Assembly (NCBI GenBank): GCA_022266195.1
Contig: WHVY01000001.1
Span: 3,100,001-3,164,000, forward strand
Source: Tetranychus cinnabarinus
Lineage: Eukaryota > Arthropoda > Arachnida > Trombidiformes > Tetranychidae
DNA length: 64,000 nucleotides
Reading direction: 5' to 3'
The notes under the pieces were generated by a model. That model did not search any database. It worked only from the letters and a program-made list of their open reading frames with translations, and was not told where the DNA came from. Of the stretch, positions 56,124-64,000 are shown one piece after another (the first letter of the stretch is position 1; each line of letters opens with the position of its first letter). A program made the translations under genes and the position numbers.

Positions 56124-59100
56124 CTGTTTGATAAATGAATCAGATAATTTTATTGTAGATTTGATTTAGTGTTTGGAAAAGTGGAAAAGATATTAACAAA
56201 AATTACAGTTAATTTGTCCAATTTGGATCCATCAATGGAACCAATTTGGACGATAATAAAAGAGAGGAAAATATCATTTTTTATTTTTAAAACCATTTTT
56301 GCAATCTTTTTGAAAGCTTTGAAAATATCAAAAAACTTGAAATGGCTCAATCTTTTTCACTCTCAAAATAAAGTTACCTCTTTAAGGCTGGTAAAGTTGA
56401 AAATTGTTTCAAAATTTTGCTTCGATTTTAAATTGCTTTTTATAATCACTTTTATTTTTCTGATCAAATTTCCATCAGCTTCAGATTATTCATCGGTAAA
56501 GTGTGTCAAATCTCTCATGATTAGAAGATAATATCATGTTCATCTATGAATTAAAGTTGGCAGTTGGAGAGAGAAGCTTGGAAATGATTAATTTATCCTG
56601 ATAAATGTAACATGAGATGAAATTCAGAGGTAAAAGTATAATCATAACTGATCAATTACTGACCTGTTATAAAATCTTAATTTCAACAGAAAATAATAAG
56701 CCATTTATCTGGCTGAAACCATTCATTTTGGTAAAACTTTTTTCTTCATTCATTTTGTTCCGATAAAAGTCTAGACTAGTCTGATCAATTTAGGTAAAAG
56801 TCAATTGAAACGTTTTATTGAAAATTAAATGGTCGAGTGAAATTTCATCTCAACTCTGATCTGGTTGTTCACTGGTTTTTGCTTTGAATTGGTCTCGAAG
56901 ATTTCATGGATTTAGAGTTGATCTTAAACTAAAAACAAAGTTTGGTTGGATAAATTTTTGAGTGAAAAGACTTGAAAAGACTGTTCTTTGGTTGAAGTGA
57001 CAAAAAATGATTTTCATCAAAGGATGAAGGTCGAAATTGCTTGACAATTAGATTTTTTTCAAAATGTTGATGCTAGATGAAGATATGAAATCTGATTATA
57101 CTCAAAGCCATTTTTTGAAATATTGTCTACATTTCGAGATGTGAAAAAGATGAGCATTTATTTCAAGATTTAGGTGCTAAGAGATAAGATGAGATAATTT
57201 ATTTTGATCTGTCGTCCCGAAAAATCAGGTCAATATTATTGATATCATCCACAGATTTCGTTCATAAAAGTTGCCCAGGCTTGAACAGTGCACTTGCAAA
57301 ATGGAGTTTCTCTAAAAATCGATAGAATTGACCTTAAAAGAGAAACATTTCAGGATGCAAGTAGGACTTTATCCCATGACATAAAAGCCAAAAATGCGCG
57401 GAAGCGGGAGCGCTTTTTAGCGTAAAAAACTAAAATTACACCTTCGGACCTGATTAGAAACATTCTGTATTATTGAATTCAGCATTCGAGCTATGAAAAA
57501 TATTGAATTGCAGGGACAGTTTTCCCTATCCTTTAGCTCTTTATTTATAAAAACTGATGAGCTTTCTCAATGCCTAAGTCAGAGATAAATGTAATGAAAA
57601 AAATTCAATGAAATTAAGGCAACTTCAAAAGTTATTGATTTATTTCCCATTATTCCATATTGATAATATTCTTTCACTTTAGCTTATTGAAATATTATCA
57701 TTTAATATTTATACAATATATTGTAAAAGAATTCAAAATGATTTTTTGACCAAAAGTCCAACGCGTGGATAAATTTTGGAAAATTTTGACTCTAATTGAC
57801 ATCAACATCATGAAAATAAAAATCCAGCAAAAACCCAGCAACTATTCACATTTTCGTATTACTTTTGATACGAGGTAATTTTTCACAAAACATTTACTTA
57901 TTCTTTGCATATACCTTTGGTATAACCTTTGGTTTGATATTATATTTGAGAAATCTTCAGACCTAATAATAGTTTATTATTAATAATAAATCTCTATGAT
58001 GAAATTTCATGAAGGGCAACAGTAAAAAAGTCTGGGGAACGCCTGGTCTGGGTCTATTATATTAATATCTTAAGAATCTAGGACCCATTCCAGACACTGG
58101 CAAGTGACTTGTAAGTACACTTTATTTACACTTGTGTGTCGATGTTTTCTGGATCAGATAATGTTTACTTCATTCCTTATTAACTGGTTTCTTAATTGCC
58201 TGCTCTAGCATAACTTACAAGAATGTTATGCGATTTTGAAGTCAAGATATTTTTATTAAACTCAATGAGTCTGAATTGAGTCTGACTCTGATAACTGAGT
58301 CTAACTCATAAGTTTTTAAAGGTTATTGGCTAAAGCAATTATTGCAAAGCTCCTTAAGATAATAAGTCACAAAATTTTGCGTTTCTTGCGGTCAATTTAT
58401 GGATTCAGAAATACTAATCAAACCATTTCCTGGCCTTCCTGTCTGTAGTGAACCAGAGAGATACAAAGAAATGCATTTCGAAAACAATTGATAAGTAACT
58501 CGATTTGAATCCCTTCCTTCAAGTTCAAGTGACATTCACAATTACCTTGAAAGTTGACCTTTCACTTATTTATTGAATAAAAAGTAATGTCATCTAGAAA
58601 TATCTTAAAGAGTTACATCTTCAGGGAATGCCAGAAATTGTATGAAAAGATTATGAGAAATGGCTTCTATTATAATACACTCACAATTTACTCATGTTAT
58701 TCACCCTTCACTAATTATTCAAAGATACATCAAGTAAAGTTAAGCTGTCTCGATTTTTTGGCGTTTCTGTGCGCAGTGAAACAACTTGACTCTTATTCGA
58801 ATATAATTATGACTAAATTTCAAAAATACTCTCGACTATCTTACAATCGTTGAAGGTCTCAATTGTTTTGCAGAAAACTTTACCCCATTTCGTGATACTA
58901 AATAGACATCATTAGTATTTAGATAAAGAATTCAGAAAATTTATTTTGACTTGAAAAATTTCTTCAAAAACTTCCAATTATCGAAACCCTCCAATTTCCC
59001 GACTTTGAGGCTTTATTGAGTGCAGACTAAGTACAATAATTTTCTAAACATTTTCTGATGTTGAACAGATAATTCAGAGATATTTCACTGAAGTATTGGA

Positions 59101-59326
59101 AACTCTAAGAAACCATTGAGAACTGAATGCTTAGATAAGAAAAGCTTTATACTGAAATTGAAAACAGAATGATAGACTTGATTGCCAATCAACTTATCAA
59201 ATAAGTTTCTTGATTCACCAAAATGGTCAATTTGGTCTTGAGTAGAATATTAGATTTTCGATAACCTCGAAAATTTCAATTTTGAGATTATAATGTCAGT
59301 CATAATGAATATTGAACACAGCTTAC
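56124..59326 (-). other. LRR gene intron (3.2 kb)
   Basis: Donor GTAAGC at 59326 and acceptor CAG at 56124. No genes inside. A short imperfect inverted repeat (GTCTGGGTC and GACCCATTCCAGAC) lies at 58043-58098. Confidence 0.75.
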
Positions 59327-59486
59327 CTCCAATGCCAATCTTGGTATTATAAGATCTAACAAGATTCTCGAAGATGTTTGGATCCAGAAAAGTCAATTGA
59401 TTATATGAAAGTTCAATTATTGCTGGAACTGCATTTAAAAATGTTGAACGATCAATGGAATTGATAACATTATTGGAGACATCAAG
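59327..59486 (-). CDS. LRR protein, exon with two repeats
   Basis: Acceptor TTACAG before 59486, donor GTAAGC at 59326; enters in phase 0 and leaves in phase 1. It encodes LDVSNNVINSI and then IIELSYNQLTFLDPNIF, two LRRs with the usual 24-residue spacing. The repeat register runs on exactly from the preceding exon. Confidence 0.88.
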
Positions 59487-60725
59487 CTGTAATAGTGAAT
59501 GAAGAGAAACGAAGAGAAACAAAAAAACATTTGATTAAACATTTGTAATGGGATGAAACAATCAACAAGCAAATCCAAATCAAATAACAGCCCAGTTAAT
59601 CTGATAAAATGTTATTAAACAGAAAAGAATGAAAAAAAAGTATCAAAATAATGGTTCAATAATCATTTTCCCAAAGTTGATCCCACAACGTTTACCAACT
59701 AAATCAAGAACCGTCATTAACAGAACACAAAAAAAACACTTTTTTTCCAAGCCTGCAAATACTCTCGGTTCCGGTGTTTAATATTAAAGCTATAAAAGTG
59801 GACTTACGTAGGTTGCAAGATGTAACCTGTGACTGATCAACTCATTGTAATAATCCAAGGAAGAAATAAATTTGCCTCAAGCCATCATCACAATGGTAAT
59901 AACAATCATAGTAAATACTAATAATGATGGAAATAAGTTTTTTTGACAATTTTTTGCTCTCTTTTCGTAATCTTTTAAGCTTGTTGACATCGTAATGTAA
60001 TAATAGTATCACTGGGAGTGAAAATGATTACGACTAAAGAATGAATAATCTTCAAGTTTACTCTGTTATCAGCATTTTAATATCGTCTGTTAATAAATGG
60101 GTTCAATTTTTTGGCTCTTTTTTGCTTCTTCTTCTTCTTGTTTTACTTTGCTTTATTGGTAGACTTTTTTTGCTCACTGATAAACAATTATCGTTGTCAA
60201 GGTTGAAGGTTGATAGTTGAACTTGTTTCCAGCTTGTTATCATGTTACTTGGCTCAGTGATGAGGGAAGATTATCGTGATGAATTGTTGGGGAAAAAGTA
60301 GATTCTGGTGGTGATAATTCGAAAAAAAGTGAAGGTAAAAACAAAGAGTTTCTTCTCTTTTTTTATCTCTTCTGTTTTCATGCTCAAGGTTAGCTCAGGA
60401 CAGAATCTGATGACAGGAAGAAGCATTTTTGTCATCATCATCATCAATCTAATATAATTATCAATGGAATGAAGGTTAAAGTTGTAGCAAATTGAAGGGA
60501 AAGATAATGAAAATAATAACTTTGATCAGGTTTGTGATGATGATTTGTTATCTTCAAATGTCTTTCCCAGAACTGCAACTAAACATATCAAAGTTCAATT
60601 GTTGATAAATTGTCCATTTGTTATGGAAACGAGTGTGTAATTAACGAATCAGTTTAGGATTTTGTTTAGTCTCTCAGTTGGGCCAAAATGGGTTTGAATT
60701 TAAAAGGATTGGAAATTTTTCTTAC
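59487..60725 (-). other. LRR gene intron (1.2 kb)
   Basis: Donor GTAAGA at 60725, acceptor TTACAG at 59487. No feature inside apart from AT-rich and poly-T stretches. Confidence 0.75.
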
Positions 60726-60967
60726 CGTGAACAACAAGTTTGAACCAAACGATAGAGCTGGTAATTGGGTTAATTTGTTGTTTCCCAGTAAAATTAGCTG
60801 CAAGTTTCTCATTCCGAAAAATGCTCCTGGCTCAAGAGTTTCAATTTCATTGTCTGATAAATCAATTGCAGACAATTTGGTGGCCAAAGAAAAGCTGTTG
60901 GCTGGAATGATCTTCAGCTTGTTGTGTGATAGAGTCAATTTTTCAAGCTGCTCCATCAAACCCAATT
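60726..60967 (-). CDS. LRR protein, exon with three repeats
   Basis: 242 bases. It starts by completing a codon (phase 1) after acceptor TGTAG and ends in phase 0 at donor GTAAGA. Repeats LEKLTLSHNKLKIIP, LSAIDLSDNEIETLEPGAF and LQLILLGNNKLTQLP follow the L-x-x-L-x-L-x-x-N-x-L scheme. Such proteins act outside the cell or at its surface, binding other proteins. The best-fitting group is the arthropod secreted LRR proteins with a cysteine cap; the exact family was not recognised. Confidence 0.9.
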
Positions 60968-61793
60968 CTACATTCATATTGAAACAGGGAATGAAGAGAG
61001 AAATTTTGATCAATTAATCGAATTAACAAATAGACGATAGTACGATATTTGATTTTCTTTAGAGTTCGATAGACAGTCGCAAGTAAAATAATAGTTTGAC
61101 TACTTATTTGACAATCATTTTATTCAACTGCCATCTATTGAAGAAAAATGTTCGTTCATCTTTATCTCTTCCTGCATGTTCTGAATGTTTTTCTGGAATC
61201 ATTTACAACATTTACAAAATTTATCGACTCTAACAGTCGTCTCGATTGTTAGAGTCGACTGTACAAAAAGTAACCAAACTGAATCACTGGAACCTTATTC
61301 GAGGAATCGAACGATATAAAGCATGTTACACCAAACAAAACGTATTTTACATTAATCAAGTTGACGTATTGCCAGCTTCACAGGTTTAACTTAACTTTTT
61401 ATGAATTGAACTTATTTTTCGATTCATTTTTTACAAATTGAAGGGAAGATTTCGAAAAGAAAGATTATAATAACCTTAGTTCTATGTCGAGTGTAAAACT
61501 CGGGTGTTACATGTTTTATATCAATCTATCCCTTGAAAAAACTTGTTACATTTTTTATCTTTCTGATGGATCTTTCAATGGGAATGCAGCTTAGTGCAAG
61601 AGTATTGGGAAAATTCATTTCAATTGTGAATCACTACGATTTGACTGTATTTATCAGAGTTTCGAGTACAAACATAAATTGCTAACTCACTTTTAAACGT
61701 TAATTTAGATAGAATTTTCTTTAGTTAAGGTTTCATAACCAGTTACCATTGTAAATATACATGTAAATGAAGTTTTCCTGAACCTTTTCGTGA

Positions 61794-62760
61794 ATAAGGT
61801 ATGACGAGTAATGTTTTGGACTAATTTTTCAAAATTCAATTGCGACAGTTAGACTAGACTTACAGGCACCATTTAAATATTGAAATAAAGCTGAACTTTT
61901 CAACAACGTATTGTGGAAAAATTGATCAATTTCGATAAGAAATTGTCAAGTTATGGCCTTAAATGGACAAAGACGTCAAAATCTGATTTTACCTTTCGTC
62001 AAAAACCATATATTTTCAACTGCATACCAGGGTTCTAAAGAATCGAAAAGTGGCCAAATTTGGCCTCAAAGTTGTTTGTAGGGAATTAATTCGCCTAATA
62101 TAACTCAACATAGATCGTTTGAAAGGTTCAGGTCAATATTGAGGCTAAATTTTATGGACATTTGATAAAAAACGAGATTTTTCGCGGATTGAAAAAGGAC
62201 TTTTTGAAAAAATGACTTAGATTTCGAATATTTCAAGAGATTATTGCCAAATGAAAAGAGCAGAGGTCACTTTTCTTCTGTTGATGAAGTTCTGATCTTT
62301 TATTTGGAAATTATCTATTGAAATATTCGAAATCGAAGTCCTTTTCTCCAAAAAATCCTTTTTCAATGCGCGAAAAATCTCGTTTTAATAAACTCTCCTT
62401 GAAATTCCGTTTCATTGGTGACCTGAACCTTTTAATCGACCTATGTTGAGTCATATTAGTCGAATTAATTCCCTACAAACAACTTTGAGGCCAAATTCTG
62501 CCATTTTTCGATTATTCAAAACCCTGATATGAAGTTGAAAATGTATGATTTTTTACGAAAGGCAAAATCAGATTTTGACGCCTTTGTTCATTTAAGATCA
62601 TAACTCGATAATTTTTTATCATAATTGGTTTATTTTTGCGCAAAATGTTCTTGAAAAGTGTGCCTTCATTTTAATCTTTAAATGGTGCCTGTAAGTCTAG
62701 TCTAACTGTCGCAATTGAATTTTGAAAAATTAGTCCAAAACATTACTCGTCATACCTTAT
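61794..62760. mobile_element. 967-bp imperfect palindrome (foldback/MITE-like)
   Basis: The first 90 bases (ATAAGGTATGACGAGTAATG onward) and the last 90 are near-perfect inverted repeats. Further matching blocks run inwards to about 62245 and 62315: the GTTGTTTGTAGGGAATTAAT block, the AAATCTGATTTT block and the CGAGATTTTTCGCG block. The ends are flanked by TA, which would fit a TA target duplication. No protein is encoded. A diverged relative is at 1900-2157. Confidence 0.8.
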
Positions 62761-63214
62761 CTCATAGTGAGAGCAAGATACAATGGTCAAATCAGGTCTA
62801 TTTAATCTTCAGTGAATAAGCCATAAAACTAAATTATTATTTTCGATGATCTTTTTATTTGAAGCTAAAATTTGTTCAATTTTCAATACTTTCGCGCTAA
62901 GCTTCAGCTTTCAGCTGAAGCGTTCAACTTTTTCCACATGAGTCATGTGACATGACCTAAGAAATCGAGAAGTATCGATAATTATAAATCTTTTGGTGAA
63001 AGTTTATAGCAATATGCCTATTGATTGAGGAATTGGAGCTCATCGCTTAAAATAAGACCGTCAATAATATCATCATAGTTCGTCAAAATAAGACCTGAAA
63101 CAGTCGAAAGACTGGACTCATCACCGAGAAAAGCTGTACGCAGTGGAAGTTAATAGATCGTGTTTTCTGTTGATTGTATTACTTTGAATATATAACTATT
63201 GAAACGCCATTTAG

Positions 63215-63285
63215 AGTTGGTAGTCGGTCTAATCGTAATGGGTAATTCACTACGTCTTTAGAGGTACGAATCCTGGTTGACAAAG
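63215..63285 (+). repeat. Degenerate tRNA-derived (SINE-like) sequence
   Basis: Approximate A box CGGTCTAATCG (63225-63235) and B box GTACGAATC (63264-63272) occur at tRNA-like spacing, each one or two bases off consensus. A small hairpin (GGTATACC...GGTATAC) follows. No working tRNA. Confidence 0.35.
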
Positions 63286-63770
63286 GTATACCATGTACCA
63301 GGTATACAATGTGGCTAGAAATGAGCTTTCCGCCATTCAGATCTGATTTCAAACCTTGTGATAACTTTTCTGAAATCAAGTTAACGATTATTTCCATTAG
63401 CAAATGTCAGAGCCAGTTGAGTAACTGCTGTTGAACAGGCGTGTTTCAGACTATTCATTCATGCAGATTCAGTTTTTTTTTCACACGGGAAATGATGAAA
63501 TAATGTTGAAATGATGTTAACATAATTGAATAATAATCAGACTAAATCAGGTCACAAAACTAGAGCTAAGAAAGTTGAGGATCTGATTTGAATTGCGATT
63601 GTCACTTTATATTTAATTTTGGAATAAAAACTCTAAATATTAATCTAATAATTTTCTTTTTTCTATTTGATATTTTCATCAGGCACCGAGGTCAGTCGAT
63701 ACATTCAGCAATCAAACTTGCGATCGGCTAAGTCGTTTTATTTTTACTTAACATTTTAAATAACTCTTAC

Positions 63771-64000
63771 CATTAAAGGGAAAAGACTTGATCTTGTTCC
63801 GATGGAGGCTAATTTGTTTGACAATCTCATATGAACCAGTGAAAGCGCCTTCTTCAACTGTTTCAATTTCATTTTCTTCAATGAAAAAGGATTGAATTCG
63901 TAAACCATTAAAGATGTTTCGAGTTAAATTATAGATAGAGTTTTGAGTGATCCAAACTGACCGGTAAGCATTGTATCCATTTGGTACTTTAAACACTTGA
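63771..64000 (-). CDS. LRR protein, exon at right window edge (partial)
   Basis: The open frame enters from beyond 64000 and ends at donor GTAAGA (63770) in phase 1. It holds repeats around SVWITQNSIYNL, IQSFFIEENEIETVEEGAF and VKQISLHRNKIKSF. Joining it to the next exon keeps the 24-residue LRR register exactly, so no exon is missing between them. The signal peptide and any N-terminal cap are outside the window. Confidence 0.85.

Larger units (their letters stand above)
60968..63770 (-). other. LRR gene intron (2.8 kb) with repeats
   Basis: Donor GTAAGA at 63770, acceptor TGTAG at 60968. It contains the 967-bp foldback repeat and, near 63.2 kb, a degenerate tRNA-like sequence. Confidence 0.75.

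Overview
This is a eukaryotic, AT-rich window with genes split by long introns. Arthropod-type splice signals, an adipokinetic-hormone/corazonin/GnRH-type peptide receptor and a leucine-rich-repeat (LRR) protein suggest an arthropod, perhaps a chelicerate. The species cannot be fixed from the sequence alone. Layout: at the left edge, two near-identical 328-bp arms form a large inverted repeat. Each arm holds a TATA box and the first exon of a secreted peptide, so this looks like a head-to-head duplicated gene pair. Around 5.8-6.65 kb a GC-rich island carries a tandem GATA-like array and an intronless 173-residue gene with a Cys/His metal-binding motif and an AT-hook. From 13.6 to 47.5 kb one peptide-receptor gene lies on the minus strand. 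Exon 1 is at 47.5-46.8 kb, exon 2 at 15.6-15.4 kb and exon 3 at 14.0-13.6 kb. From 56.0 kb to the right edge a second minus-strand gene encodes a secreted or surface LRR protein; four exons join in frame and the 5' part lies outside the window. Small repeats (foldback elements, tRNA-derived sequences, a terminal-inverted-repeat element) sit in the introns and spacers. The main feature is a complete, apparently intact Polinton/Maverick element of 16.4 kb (16073-32471) inside the 31-kb first intron of the receptor gene. It has about 72-bp terminal inverted repeats starting with AG and an exact 6-bp target duplication (GTTGTC). It carries the Polinton core set with open reading frames: protein-primed DNA polymerase B with a long serine-rich N-terminus, chromodomain integrase, packaging ATPase, adenain-like protease, major and minor capsid proteins and small virion-type proteins. 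These lie on the minus strand and are packed tightly, with ATGA or short overlaps. The element also has unusual cargo: a two-BIR plus RING inhibitor-of-apoptosis protein, a TATA-binding-protein (TBP)-like protein, a NADAR/YbiA-like protein and a 292-residue Ser/Pro-rich protein of unknown function. How the genes fit together: most element genes have a TATA motif 35-155 bp before the start codon, and three share the exact core TATAAAGG. The element also encodes a TBP-like protein that keeps three of the four DNA-intercalating phenylalanines. I infer a virus-like element that may direct its own promoters, block host cell death and edit or counter NAD/ADP-ribose chemistry while it replicates and packages its DNA. 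The core Polinton calls are firm. The roles of the cargo are inference from domain recognition by eye.
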